Part shown: piece by piece, positions 8,089-17,382 of the stretch | How positions within the stretch are numbered: the first letter of the stretch is position 1 | Layout: every line of letters begins with the position of its first letter | Translations under genes and position numbers: made by a program | Source: Clostridiisalibacter paucivorans DSM 22131 | GTDB lineage: Bacteria; Bacillota; Clostridia; Tissierellales; Clostridiisalibacteraceae | Reading direction: 5' to 3' | Assembly: GCF_000620125.1 (NCBI RefSeq) | Contig: NZ_KK211076.1 | Span: 35,426 to 74,386 of the forward strand | DNA: 38,961 nt | The notes under the pieces: generated by a model | What the model was told of the DNA's origin: nothing | Databases searched by the model: none | What the model saw: the letters and a program-made list of their open reading frames with translations, nothing else

Positions 8089-9505
8089 ATTTTCCATGCT
8101 TATTATTTATTATCTCTAATGCTATTTCTAATGCATCCCTTTTACCTAAATCATTTATATCATAATCTGGCAATACACCCCTTCCAGTGTCAAGTCCATT
8201 GGGCCTAGTAAAATATTTATGGGATACAAAGATTTTTAGATGGGTATTAGGTAGTCCAAATTGATATAGATCACCATAATGACTAGCTATTCCTCCTGTT
8301 TCTTCACCTATTAGATACCCTATATTATAATCTTTTACGGTAGATGCTAACATGACTGCACTGGAAAAAGTTCGTCTCCCTATTAGAAAATATACATCCC
8401 CTTGAAACTTTGGGTTATCCAAAAACTTCCTCGATGGCTGTCCTTTATAAGTATAGCATTCTCCTTTGTATTTCATATATTCACTCTTTAATTTTTCTAT
8501 CTCTTCTTTGTCTTCATTTGTTTCTCTCATTAAATTAGTATAATGCTCTATGATTTGGTCACTTATTTTTACATCCATACTATTTGCTTGCGTATATCTT
8601 CCATCATATATATATTCTATCAATAGATCTCCCAATCGAGAATTTCCTCCCCCATTTTTTCTTAAATCTATTATGAGGTTATCCAGTTTTTCTTTATTAA
8701 TCTCTTCAAAGGTTTCAGCTAAAAACTCCTCAAACTTTTCAAAATTACTAAAACTATTAAATGTGATTAAGCCCGTATTATTGTTTAATTTCTCGTATAT
8801 ATAATCTTGTTTCTTTTCTTCTTTGTCATTTAATTTTTGAGCCTCTTCAAGACTAATACCTTGAATCTTTATAATTTCTTTTTTATCCCCATTTTTAACG
8901 TTTATCATATATTCATCTTTTGGCTCGTTATTTAGATAGTAGTATAACACAAAATTATTTTCAATAGAAGACTCCTTAAACCCTAGTTTAGAGCCACTTA
9001 CGTATCCTAACATTTCGTCATATATTTTTGATGCCTTTTTTCCATTTATTGATTGAATTTCCCATCCTTTATATTTTTCGTATTGGTCTATAAAGGTATC
9101 ATATATATGTATTTTACCATCCTTTATATGTACATTAATAAAAAGTATCTCGTCATTATTTTTTATTTTTGTTATATAGTCATTTGGTAAACGCATACCA
9201 GTATGACCATCTTTGAAACTATTAATAATAGGTGAAAACTTTTTATAAAATTTAATACTAGTTATTAATCCATCTATATCTTTTAATTCATCATTTATTA
9301 ATCTATCTATATCCTCTTTTGATACTGCAAAATACAAATCTGGATGAACACTCTCTAAAGTCTCCATCATAAATTCTATATCTTCCTTAGCCTGTGTCTT
9401 TGTAATTTTTTCATCTGTCTTAATATTATCTGCCCCATAGACATTGATTGTCGTCATACTGATAATTAATACAGTACATAAAATCAATTTAATCAATCTC
9501 TTCAC
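8087..9505 (-). CDS. Secreted S41-family (tail-specific protease-like) peptidase
   Basis: This 472-residue protein starts with a signal peptide (basic KRLIKL, then a hydrophobic stretch ending near VYGA, residue about 25), so it should act outside the membrane. The C-terminal half has the S41 fold: LIIDLRKNGGGNS (about 284-296) and the nucleophile segment RRTFSSAVMLAS (about 378-389), followed by GEETGG. No PDZ domain is obvious. The substrate is unknown. The GTG start at 9505 follows AAAGGAGTGG at good spacing. It is a single gene with its own terminator. A non-proteolytic S41-like protein is possible, but the Ser-containing motif is intact. Confidence 0.85.
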   Translation of the reverse strand: MKRLIKLILCTVLIISMTTINVYGADNIKTDEKITKTQAKEDIEFMMETLESVHPDLYFAVSKEDIDRLINDELKDIDGLITSIKFYKKFSPIINSFKDGHTGMRLPNDYITKIKNNDEILFINVHIKDGKIHIYDTFIDQYEKYKGWEIQSINGKKASKIYDEMLGYVSGSKLGFKESSIENNFVLYYYLNNEPKDEYMINVKNGDKKEIIKIQGISLEEAQKLNDKEEKKQDYIYEKLNNNTGLITFNSFSNFEKFEEFLAETFEEINKEKLDNLIIDLRKNGGGNSRLGDLLIEYIYDGRYTQANSMDVKISDQIIEHYTNLMRETNEDKEEIEKLKSEYMKYKGECYTYKGQPSRKFLDNPKFQGDVYFLIGRRTFSSAVMLASTVKDYNIGYLIGEETGGIASHYGDLYQFGLPNTHLKIFVSHKYFTRPNGLDTGRGVLPDYDINDLGKRDALEIALEIINNKHGK

Positions 9506-9574
9506 TTTTATCCACTCCTTTATATTTATATCTTCTTACAACCTTTATATTATAACATTAATTTTTTTATTTTT

Positions 9575-9592
9575 ATATTACGCCACCCTTTT
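9575..9592 (-). promoter_or_regulatory. Second copy of the GTGNCGTAATAT motif, upstream of the peptidase gene
   Basis: ATATTACGCCAC here matches ATATTACGACAC at 8001-8012 in 11 of 12 positions, followed by a C/T-rich tract in both. It lies about 75 nt before the peptidase start, and on the minus strand a TATAAT (complement of 9549-9554 region) follows downstream. This placement mirrors the copy in front of cas8b. Confidence 0.4.
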
Positions 9593-9672
9593 ATGTATTC
9601 TTTATCATAAATATAATTTATCCCTACTAAATATATAAATAAGTAGAAAATACACTGTTGGAGTTGATATTT

Positions 9673-10344
9673 ATGAAAATTAATAGCTTTATAATGGATT
9701 CCAGTGAATACTATATAGGTACAAACGATACCTTAGAAGCAGCTTTAAATAAATTTCAAGTATCAAATTCAAACAATCTTATAGTAATGGATGATGCTAG
9801 TCTGCCTAAAGGAAGTATTTATATCTATGATTTGATATCATATTTGACTAATCAATCCTTAAATAAAGTTTTAGTAAAAGATGTCATGTCTAAAAATTTT
9901 CTCTATATAGATATAAGAGATAATATTAACCCGCCACTATTATACGATCACGATATTATTGTGGTTTTGAACAATAATAATTTTAAAGGTATTATAAAAA
10001 AAGAAGTAATAAACAGATATTATCTCTTAAAAGAACACTCCCTACATACCTATCTAAACACAATAATAAACAGTATCCCCTATGGTATAATGGCAATAAC
10101 AAACACCAGTGAAATAATAGTCTATAATAATGCCGTTAAAAAACTATTGGGATTAAGAAAAAATAGTATTATAGGAAAATCTATATATGATGTCTCGAAG
10201 TTAAAAAATATCTTCAAATTTATAAAATTTGAAGAACAATTTAGAAATAAAAAATGTAATGTCCAAAAATACAATACTACAGTAACTATCACTCACCTAA
10301 AAATTAATAAGGAAGTAAAGGGCAAAGTCATTATTTTTCAATAA
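9673..10344 (+). CDS. CBS-PAS sensor protein lacking an output domain
   Basis: This protein of 223 residues looks like the N-terminal sensory half of Firmicutes sigma-54 activators. A CBS-pair-like region covers about residues 1-125 (DTLEAALNKFQVSNSNNLIVMDD, then VKDVMSKNFLYID). A PAS domain follows from about 130 (LNTIINSIPYGIMAITNTSE, NNAVKKLLGL, GKSIYDV). It stops where PAS would pass into the AAA+ domain (KGKVIIFQ), and no AAA+ or HTH sequence follows. I start at the ATG at 9673 behind GGAG at 9 nt; a TTG at 9658 has no ribosome site. It could be a true adaptor or a degraded regulator. Confidence 0.75.
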   Translation: MKINSFIMDSSEYYIGTNDTLEAALNKFQVSNSNNLIVMDDASLPKGSIYIYDLISYLTNQSLNKVLVKDVMSKNFLYIDIRDNINPPLLYDHDIIVVLNNNNFKGIIKKEVINRYYLLKEHSLHTYLNTIINSIPYGIMAITNTSEIIVYNNAVKKLLGLRKNSIIGKSIYDVSKLKNIFKFIKFEEQFRNKKCNVQKYNTTVTITHLKINKEVKGKVIIFQ

Positions 10345-10361
10345 CTTTGCCCTTTACTTCC
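10311..10361. terminator. 18-bp perfect inverted repeat between convergent genes
   Basis: Arms 10311-10328 and 10344-10361 are perfectly complementary with a 15-nt loop. The left arm and loop encode the last ten or so codons of the CBS-PAS gene, and the stop codon TAA touches the right arm. The pgi stop codon follows 5 nt later. The U-rich side (TATTAATTTTTAG) is on the minus strand, so it mainly ends the pgi transcript and probably works in both directions. Confidence 0.75.
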
Positions 10362-10365
10362 TCCA

Positions 10366-11694
10366 CTATATCCTTTTTATCAATAATTCTCTCAATTCTT
10401 CATATCCTGGTTTTCCAAGGAGTGCAAACATATTATTTTTATAGCTTTCAACTCCTGGTTGATTAAAGGGATTGACTCCTAATAGATAACCACTTATAGC
10501 ACATGACTTTTCAAAGAAATATATCAGCTTTCCAAAATAATATTCATCCATTTTAGGTACATTAATAATAAGGTTTGGGACTCCACCATCTACATGGGCA
10601 AGCAATGCTCCCCTATATGCCTTTTTATTTACAAAATCCATAGTCTTTCCCATTAAATAGTTCAATCCATCTAAATCCTCTTTATCTTCTTGTATCACTA
10701 TATCATCTTCTGGTTCTTCTACATTTAGTACCGTTTCAAATAATTGTCTTCTGCCATCTTGAAGATATTGGCCTATAGAATGAAGATCTGTAGAAAAATT
10801 CACCGATGCTGGGAATATACCTTTTCCATCTTTTCCTTCGCTTTCTCCATATAACTGTTTCCACCATTCAGCCATATAATGGAGTCTTGGTTCATAACTT
10901 ACCATGATTTCTATACTCTTGCCTCTAGAATAAAGAATATTTCTACAGGCAGCATATTGATAACACATATTTTTTGTTAATTCTTCTGCCATATATTCTT
11001 GTCTAGCATCCTTTCCTCCTGTTATCATATTATCTATATCTAACCCTGCTACAGCAATGGGAAGCATACCTACAGGTGTAAATATAGAAAATCTTCCTCC
11101 TACATCATCAGGAATTACAAAGGTTTCATATCCTTCTCTTTCTGCCAAAGTTTTTAATGCCCCTTTTTCTTTATCTGTTGTGACATATATCCTTTCCTTT
11201 GTCTCTTCTTTACCGTACTTTTTTTCCATATATCTCTTCAATACTCGAAATGCAATGGCTGGTTCTGTGGTAGTTCCCGATTTAGATATTACATTTAGGC
11301 TTACATCCTTTCTTTCAATTACTTCTAATAAATGTTTTAAATATGTGCCACTAATATTATTTCCTGCAAAATATATCTCTGGTCCATTGGATATTTGATT
11401 ATAAAAGGAATGACTGAGGGCCTCTATAGCTGCTCTAGCTCCTAAATACGACCCTCCTATACCTATTACGACAAAAACCTGAGATTTACTTCTTATATTC
11501 TGTGCTGCATATTTAATCCTTTTAAATTCTTCCTTATCATAGTAAATTGGATAATCTATCCATCCCAAAGAGTTGTTCCCTGGAACTGTTTTATTATGAA
11601 GCATTTTATGTGCATGAATAATATGGGGTGTTATATATTCTATCTCATGACTTTCAATAATCCCATTGGAATAATCAAAGTTTATATTTTTCAT
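10366..11694 (-). CDS. pgi: Glucose-6-phosphate isomerase
   Basis: The enzyme interconverts glucose-6-phosphate and fructose-6-phosphate in glycolysis. The 442-residue length is typical of Gram-positive enzymes. Visible motifs are [14 protein letters not shown], the phosphate loop [23 protein letters not shown] and the catalytic glutamate segment [10 protein letters not shown]. The ATG at 11694 follows AAGGTGAT at normal spacing. It lies 11 nt after ptsI, so both are likely one transcript, linking PTS sugar uptake and glycolysis. Confidence 0.97.
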   Translation of the reverse strand: MKNINFDYSNGIIESHEIEYITPHIIHAHKMLHNKTVPGNNSLGWIDYPIYYDKEEFKRIKYAAQNIRSKSQVFVVIGIGGSYLGARAAIEALSHSFYNQISNGPEIYFAGNNISGTYLKHLLEVIERKDVSLNVISKSGTTTEPAIAFRVLKRYMEKKYGKEETKERIYVTTDKEKGALKTLAEREGYETFVIPDDVGGRFSIFTPVGMLPIAVAGLDIDNMITGGKDARQEYMAEELTKNMCYQYAACRNILYSRGKSIEIMVSYEPRLHYMAEWWKQLYGESEGKDGKGIFPASVNFSTDLHSIGQYLQDGRRQLFETVLNVEEPEDDIVIQEDKEDLDGLNYLMGKTMDFVNKKAYRGALLAHVDGGVPNLIINVPKMDEYYFGKLIYFFEKSCAISGYLLGVNPFNQPGVESYKNNMFALLGKPGYEELRELLIKRI

Positions 11695-11705
11695 CAAAAA
11701 TCACC

Positions 11706-13412
11706 TTATTTCATTATATTTTTCATATATCCCTCTATTTCTTTTACAGTAGACATATTCAATACCTTTTCTGATATCTCTCTAACATATTCATATTTTA
11801 ATGATCTAATTAATTTTCTTACCTCCAATATATCTGTTGGACTCATACTAAGTTCATCGATACCCATTCCTAGTAATATTGGAATCATTTCTTTTTTTGC
11901 TGCCGCTTCTCCACACATACCTACCCAAATGTTTTCCTCATGCCCATTGTCTATAACCATCTTTATCAATCTTAATACTGCTGGATTAAATGGGCTATAT
12001 AGATGGTGTATCTTTTCATTCATTCTGTCCACCGCTACTGTATATTGTATTAAATCATTTGTACCTATACTAAAGAAATCTACATGTCTTGCTAATACAT
12101 GACTTATTACTGCTGTTGAAGGTACTTCTATCATAATCCCTACTTTTATATCATGGTCATAGCTTATTCCTTGTTTATCTAAACTAATCTTTACTTCTTC
12201 TAATATGGATTTTGCTTCTAGCAATTCTTCTAGACTGGAAATCATCGGAAACATAATCTTTAGATTCCCATATATACTTGCCCTTAACAATGCCCTCAAC
12301 TGAGTCTTAAATATGTTCTGTTGATCTAAACAAATCCTAATAGCCCTATATCCTAAAAAAGGATTTGCTTCATTACCTATTTTTAAATATGAAACCTGCT
12401 TGTCTCCACCTATATCTAAAGTTCTTATTATCACTGGTTTTGGATTCAAACTCTGAATTACTTTTTTATATACATTGAATTGTTCCTCTTCTGTAGGCAT
12501 TGTGTCTCTATCCATGTATATAAATTCTGTTCTAAACAGTCCTATTCCCTCTGCATCATTCTCATTAACCCCTAAGATATCATCGGGACCACCTATATTA
12601 GCAGCTAATTCTATTTTCCTACCATCTATTGTTATACTTTCCTTCCCTATGATATTCTTCAATTCTCTTTTATTTTTATCATATTGTGCCTTTAATAATT
12701 CATATTCTTTTATTTCCTCATCTGTAGGATTTATTATTACCTTTCCTGATTCTCCATCTAATATGAGAAAATCTCCTGTTTTAACCCTTTTTGTTATATC
12801 CCTCAATCCTACTATAGCTGGGATTTCTAAACTCCTAGCCATAATAGCCGTATGGGATGTACCTCCTCCAATATTGGTTACAAATCCCAATACATTTTTC
12901 TTATTCATTGTGGCTGTATCAGAGGGTGTTAAGTCTTTTGCTACTAATATTACTTTATCATCTATATTGGATAAATCAAATATTTTTTGCCCCAAGATAT
13001 TTTTTATAATACGATTAAATACATCTTTAATATCTGATATCCTTTCCCGTATATATTCATTGTCCATACTTTCAAACATGATAATAAATTGGTCTGCTGT
13101 TTCTTTTAATGCCCATTCCACATTAATTTTCTTCTCTTTAATCTTACTATTTACATTATCTATAAGCTCTGGGTCCTCTAAAATCATCATATGGGCTTGG
13201 AATATATCTGCTTTATCCCTTCCAAACTCCTTTAATACCCTTTCCCTTATCTCCAATAATTGCCCTTTAGATATCTTCAATGCTGTTTGTAGCTTTTTTT
13301 GTTCTATTTCTATATTATCAATTTGTCTCTTTTCTATATTTATTAGTTCTTCTTCAATAACCAATGCCTTTCCATATACGATACCATCAGAAACACCCGT
13401 TCCTAATATCAT
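11706..13412 (-). CDS. ptsI: PTS enzyme I (phosphoenolpyruvate-protein phosphotransferase)
   Basis: Enzyme I takes phosphate from phosphoenolpyruvate and passes it to HPr, the first step of PTS sugar import. The 568-residue protein shows the phospho-histidine motif GGGTSHTAI with His187, the PEP-binding region FLGYRAIRICL, and the C-terminal signature FFSIGTNDLIQYTVAVDR and MCGEAA. The ATG follows GGGGAGAAGAGG. No ptsH lies next to it, which is less usual; HPr must be encoded elsewhere. It forms an apparent operon with pgi. Confidence 0.97.
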   Translation of the reverse strand: MILGTGVSDGIVYGKALVIEEELINIEKRQIDNIEIEQKKLQTALKISKGQLLEIRERVLKEFGRDKADIFQAHMMILEDPELIDNVNSKIKEKKINVEWALKETADQFIIMFESMDNEYIRERISDIKDVFNRIIKNILGQKIFDLSNIDDKVILVAKDLTPSDTATMNKKNVLGFVTNIGGGTSHTAIMARSLEIPAIVGLRDITKRVKTGDFLILDGESGKVIINPTDEEIKEYELLKAQYDKNKRELKNIIGKESITIDGRKIELAANIGGPDDILGVNENDAEGIGLFRTEFIYMDRDTMPTEEEQFNVYKKVIQSLNPKPVIIRTLDIGGDKQVSYLKIGNEANPFLGYRAIRICLDQQNIFKTQLRALLRASIYGNLKIMFPMISSLEELLEAKSILEEVKISLDKQGISYDHDIKVGIMIEVPSTAVISHVLARHVDFFSIGTNDLIQYTVAVDRMNEKIHHLYSPFNPAVLRLIKMVIDNGHEENIWVGMCGEAAAKKEMIPILLGMGIDELSMSPTDILEVRKLIRSLKYEYVREISEKVLNMSTVKEIEGYMKNIMK

Positions 13413-13475
13413 TTCCTCTTCTCCCCTTAATTATTAGATTTCGTAAGGTCTAATTTGTATATATAACTTTATTAT

Positions 13476-13534
13476 AAAAAATTATCGTTGATTTCAAAAG
13501 TATTTATGCTATTTGAAATCAACGATAATTTTTT
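13476..13534 (-). terminator. 23-bp hairpin terminator after recX
   Basis: Arms 13476-13498 and 13512-13534 form a perfect 23-bp stem with a 13-nt loop. Both flanks are A/T tracts, so it can end transcription in both directions, but only recX (stop at 13543) runs into it. It is the third member of the hairpin family also seen after cas2 and the S41 peptidase. Confidence 0.85.
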
Positions 13535-13542
13535 TTTACACT

Positions 13543-14190
13543 TTAATCTCCATATCCATCTATGTCATTTAACAATTGTCTAACTACTTTTTTTACTATG
13601 TCATAATTAAATCCCTTATATATCAAATGTCTAGACAATTTCTCATATACCTTTCTTTTGTCTTTATCCTTTATAACTCTTAACTTTTTCTGTCCCAAAT
13701 ACAATGCATTTTTATATTCTTCATCCTCTTTTATTTGAGACTTTATGGCATATTCTATTATATCTTTATCTATGCCCTTTTTGTATAAATCTTGCTTGAT
13801 GCGATTTCTGCCATATCTTTTTATATGTTTTTTATCATTTACTATCATCTTTGCCAATTCTTGATCATCTATCATCTTATATTCTTTTAGTATCTTTATC
13901 ACTCTATCTATTGTATGCTGTTCATAGTCTTTTTTGCCTAATTTAAACCTTATATTTTCTTCACTTTGCATATTATGACTCAAAATATTGAATGCGGTAT
14001 TCTTTGCTTTTATATAGTTTTCTTCATCTACTATTTCTTTTAGCTTATCTTCTTCTATTTCTACACCTTTATTCAATCTCAATTTATATACTATTTCTGT
14101 AGATATGCCTAAAAAAAACTTGTTATCTATATATATATTTACCCTGCTTTCATTCTTTTTTTGTTGTTCTATTTTAGTTATTGTACCCAA
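13543..14190 (-). CDS. recX: Regulatory protein RecX
   Basis: RecX binds RecA filaments and restrains recombination. The 215-residue protein begins with the Gram-positive RecX pattern ITKIEQQKKNESRVNIYID. It then has three-helix repeats including AFNILSHNMQSEENIRFKLGKKDYEQ and KRYGRNRIKQDLYKKGID. The best start is TTG at 14190 with GAGGTAG upstream, since no ATG lies nearby in frame. It follows the EamA permease gene by 22 nt and is probably co-transcribed with it. recA is not in the window. Confidence 0.93.
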   Translation of the reverse strand: MGTITKIEQQKKNESRVNIYIDNKFFLGISTEIVYKLRLNKGVEIEEDKLKEIVDEENYIKAKNTAFNILSHNMQSEENIRFKLGKKDYEQHTIDRVIKILKEYKMIDDQELAKMIVNDKKHIKRYGRNRIKQDLYKKGIDKDIIEYAIKSQIKEDEEYKNALYLGQKKLRVIKDKDKRKVYEKLSRHLIYKGFNYDIVKKVVRQLLNDIDGYGD

Positions 14191-14212
14191 ATTACCACTA
14201 CCTCTTCATCTA

Positions 14213-15112
14213 TTAAATATTAGTATCAGGGCTCTTTTTTCTTAAAAATTCCCATTTAGTCTCTGCTGTTAATATCCCTATAAATATAACTAAACATCCT
14301 ATAAACATCTTAATTGTAAATATCTCTCCCAAAATAAGTATGGAAAATATAGTCCCAAATACCGCCTCTAAACTGAGTATTATAGCTGCATGGGTAGAAG
14401 ATGTATACTTTTGAGCTACATTCTGTATTAAAAATGCCACCAAGGTACTAAACGCCCCTAGATATAGTACCGTAAACCACCCTTGACCACTAAATTCAAG
14501 TACTATAGGCTCTCTCAATGCTGCCAAAACTATGGAAAATAAAGATGCTACAAAAAACTGTATTATAGTAAGTACTATAGGGTCATGCTTTTTAGTATAA
14601 TGACCTATAGAAACTATATGTCCTGCAAATAACACTGCACATAAAAGAGTCAAACTATCTCCTTGGTTTATAGACAATCCCTTTTCTAGGGTCAAAAATC
14701 CTATCCCTAAAAGAGTCACAAAGGTAGCTACTATTTCAAAATTATCTGGCTTCTTCTTACTTATAAACCAATAAATAAATGGAACCATTACCACATTTGT
14801 AGCTGTCAAAAATGCCTGCTTACTTGCAGTAGTATATTGAAGCCCCACTGTCTGAGCTGCAAATGCACTAAAAAGAAAAAATCCTATTACGGCACCGCCC
14901 TTTAACTCTTCCTTTGTTATTCCCTTTAGTTTCTTCATAAACACTATGCTCATCAGTACAGCGGCAACTATCATTCGCATCGCATTCATCAAAAGTGGTG
15001 TTATTTCATTTAGTCCATTTTTAGTAACCACAAATCCACTTCCCCATATTATAGCTACCAATACCAAAGCCAAATCACCATATAAACTTTTCTTCTGTTC
15101 AACTTTCCCCAT
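14213..15112 (-). CDS. EamA/DMT-family permease
   Basis: This 299-residue integral membrane protein has about ten hydrophobic segments and the two EamA repeats. The first contains LALVLVAIIWGSGFVVTKNGL and PLLMNAMRMIVAA, and the second begins near DSLTLLCAVLFAGHIVSIGHY. This places it in the drug/metabolite transporter superfamily. Such proteins export amino acids or other metabolites; the substrate cannot be read from sequence. The ATG follows AGGGGGAT. It lies upstream of recX. Confidence 0.92.
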   Translation of the reverse strand: MGKVEQKKSLYGDLALVLVAIIWGSGFVVTKNGLNEITPLLMNAMRMIVAAVLMSIVFMKKLKGITKEELKGGAVIGFFLFSAFAAQTVGLQYTTASKQAFLTATNVVMVPFIYWFISKKKPDNFEIVATFVTLLGIGFLTLEKGLSINQGDSLTLLCAVLFAGHIVSIGHYTKKHDPIVLTIIQFFVASLFSIVLAALREPIVLEFSGQGWFTVLYLGAFSTLVAFLIQNVAQKYTSSTHAAIILSLEAVFGTIFSILILGEIFTIKMFIGCLVIFIGILTAETKWEFLRKKSPDTNI

Positions 15113-15175
15113 TTTTATCCCCCTTGTACAGTGTATTTAAATTATCCCCTCTGAAAATTATACCATAAAGACATC

Positions 15176-16162
15176 TTAGTTAGAAGAGCTCCCTGTAAAT
15201 GATGTAGATGCTCCAATTGCTGCTATCATAGCAATCTGTTGAGCCTGAATAATATTTTGAATAATAGTATTTAATCCTGTTTCTATTGTCTTGTCATTTT
15301 TATTTTTGTCAATTGTATTTAACAACAAAAGTATGATAGATAATATTATATTTATATCTCTATTCCATTTAAAATGTTTTTCATTTTTAAACCTGTTTAT
15401 TAAATCTTTTAATGTATTAATTTCTTTTTCTAAATCTACATTGAATAATACTAAAAGGGCTATAGATGGATATAGAACCCTCCTTACCTTTATATTGTTT
15501 TGTTTAAATATATTATACATTTCCTTGCATCTTTCCACGATGCTATCCCTTAAGTCACTCTCTGATAGAGTTAAAAGCTGTGACATTAATTGCAGTTCAT
15601 TCCCCTTTTTAAATTTAGTTTCCGCTAAAGAAGCATAGTAGTACTCCATATCGAGAATAACCTTTTCTTCATCCTTTAAATCTTTAGCCAACATAATGGC
15701 CAATGGATAATCATCTTGTGATGTAAGAAATTTATGATTTTCTTTCATACCTTTAAATATTTTAGATGTGTTTTCAAGTCTTTTATCCAAGTCCTTTTCT
15801 TCTAAAAGAATAAAACTACTTATTCCCAAATACGGCCCCTTTTTAAAACCATATTCCTTCATCTTATCTATACATACTAATAATTGGTCAAACTTATACT
15901 TTGGATCTTCATAATTAGATATCAATAGTGCAGCTATAGAGTAAGTCTGTTGTGATTTTATTGGAGAGAAAAAACCTGTGTTCTTTTTTATATAATCCAC
16001 TACGTCTTCATACAATTCCATATCAAATTTCTTGTCATTTATTACATATATGAGAGGTAACATACCTAAAACCTGAGATGGTAATTTCCATTTAAACTTT
16101 AATCTCATATCTGTATAAATATCCATATAACTATAATAGTTAGACTCTACCTCTTTTCCCAT
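15176..16162 (-). CDS. DUF4003 family protein
   Basis: This protein of 328 residues resembles the DUF4003 family, known from Firmicutes but without assigned function. It is mostly helical and soluble-looking, with patterns such as YSIAALLISNYEDPKYKFDQL, GPYLGISSFILLEE and LTSQDDYPLAIMLA. The C-terminus is Ala/Ser/Gly-rich (IAAIGASTSFTGSSSN). I take the ATG at 16162, 7 nt after GGGGG; an ATG at 16168 lies too close to that site. It stands between EamA and the reductase with no clear functional link. Confidence 0.75.
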   Translation of the reverse strand: MGKEVESNYYSYMDIYTDMRLKFKWKLPSQVLGMLPLIYVINDKKFDMELYEDVVDYIKKNTGFFSPIKSQQTYSIAALLISNYEDPKYKFDQLLVCIDKMKEYGFKKGPYLGISSFILLEEKDLDKRLENTSKIFKGMKENHKFLTSQDDYPLAIMLAKDLKDEEKVILDMEYYYASLAETKFKKGNELQLMSQLLTLSESDLRDSIVERCKEMYNIFKQNNIKVRRVLYPSIALLVLFNVDLEKEINTLKDLINRFKNEKHFKWNRDINIILSIILLLLNTIDKNKNDKTIETGLNTIIQNIIQAQQIAMIAAIGASTSFTGSSSN

Positions 16163-16200
16163 AAACATTCCCCCTACTTATTTTAAGCATAATTATATCA

Positions 16201-16224
16201 AAAAAGACTGGGCTATTTCCAGTC
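16201..16224 (-). terminator. Terminator of the flavin reductase gene
   Basis: GACTGG (16206-16211) pairs with CCAGTC (16219-16224), and on the minus strand a run of five T follows. It starts directly after the stop codon of the gene ending at 16226. Confidence 0.8.
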
Positions 16225-16225
16225 C

Positions 16226-17299
16226 CTATTTATTAAATATGCAAATATTCCCCTCTGGTCTAAAACATTGATTACAAGAAATACACTTAGATTTTTTCAA
16301 ATCCCCCTTTAACCATCTATTGACTAGATTCGATTCTCTTATAAATGGCCTTGACATAGAAAACATATCAATATTGGAATTTCTCAATATATTTTCCATT
16401 CCCACTACAGAACGATTTCCTCCAACTAGTATTACAGGCACATCTACTACATCAGCAATCTCCTTTGCATATTGACTATGATAAGATTCGTCCTTAGATG
16501 TCTTTATTCCCATTCTAATGGCATATTTATCTCCTGTTACTCCGCCACTTATCTCTATTCCATCTATTCCCTTTAGACTCAATTGTCTACAAACATATTT
16601 GCTTTCCTCAAATGTTAATCCATTATCCATGAAATCTGAACAATTAATTTTTATTAATACAGGAAAGTCATTACCTACTTTTTCTCTAATATGTCCAAAT
16701 GCCTCTAAAATTATTCTGGCCCTGTTTTCTATAGAACCACCGTATTCATCTGTTCTTACATTATGATGGGGATTCAAAAATTGACTTAAAAGATATCCAT
16801 GTGCACTGTGGAACTGAACCCCATCAAACCCTGCCCTTTTTACTCTCAATGCTGCATCTCCATGGGCCTTCACTATGTATTCTATTTCTTTTTTTGTCAT
16901 TTCCTTTGGTATTACCCCTGTATTAATTTCTGGTACAGCAGAGGGCCCCAATATTGTTCTATCTTCAGTATTGTATCTAGTCTTTGATCCACCATAGGCA
17001 ATCTGCATTACTATTTTACAATTATTCTTATGTACCATATCTATCAATGCCCTATATTCATCTATATATGAATCATCACATATGCCCATCATTCCAGGAT
17101 TAGGACATTCTTCAGGCACTATATAGGAATATCCAGTAATTATCAGTCCCACTCCCCCTTTAGCTAAATTTCTATATACATTAAAAAGCTTATCTGTCAT
17201 CCTACCATCCTTAGCCATTCTTTCCCATGTTGCACTCCTTACAATTCTATTTTTTATATCCATATTACCTAACTTTGTAGAGTCAAATAAAGACTTCAT
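16226..17299 (-). CDS. NADH:flavin oxidoreductase (Old Yellow Enzyme family)
   Basis: This 357-residue protein is a TIM-barrel FMN enzyme. Features are the start LFDSTKLGNMDIKNRIVRSATW, the substrate-binding region FDGVQFHSAHGYLLSQFLNP, and NVRTDEYGGSIENRARI. These match the enoate/dienoyl reductase branch. The C-terminus carries a cysteine cluster, CISCNQCF and a Cys eight residues later, like the iron-sulphur site of the larger 2,4-dienoyl-CoA reductase and BaiCD group. The second FAD/NAD domains of those enzymes are absent. The real substrate is unknown. It has its own terminator. Confidence 0.9.
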   Translation of the reverse strand: MKSLFDSTKLGNMDIKNRIVRSATWERMAKDGRMTDKLFNVYRNLAKGGVGLIITGYSYIVPEECPNPGMMGICDDSYIDEYRALIDMVHKNNCKIVMQIAYGGSKTRYNTEDRTILGPSAVPEINTGVIPKEMTKKEIEYIVKAHGDAALRVKRAGFDGVQFHSAHGYLLSQFLNPHHNVRTDEYGGSIENRARIILEAFGHIREKVGNDFPVLIKINCSDFMDNGLTFEESKYVCRQLSLKGIDGIEISGGVTGDKYAIRMGIKTSKDESYHSQYAKEIADVVDVPVILVGGNRSVVGMENILRNSNIDMFSMSRPFIRESNLVNRWLKGDLKKSKCISCNQCFRPEGNICIFNK

Positions 17300-17341
17300 A
17301 AGTTCATTCCCCCTTTTTTCATATTATACCAATATTATCTA

Positions 17342-17376
17342 GATAAAAAAAGAGTGAAGAAAAAATTTCTCCACTC
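17342..17376 (-). terminator. Terminator of the pot operon
   Basis: On the minus strand GAGTGGAGAAA pairs with TTTCTTCACTC, with one mismatch, and is followed by seven T. It lies just after the potD stop codon. Confidence 0.85.
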
Positions 17377-17382
17377 AGGTTG

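Noticed and set aside
12475-13437. A 320-codon open frame on the plus strand
   Set aside because: It lies fully opposite ptsI, is Ser/Ile-rich in the manner of a reversed AT-rich frame, and has no ribosome site. The ptsI motifs on the other strand are unmistakable.
16318-16330. Nine-base match to the 5' end of the orphan CRISPR spacer (TTGACTAGA)
   Set aside because: It is inside the flavin reductase gene, extends no further, and a nine-base match is expected by chance in 39 kb of both strands.
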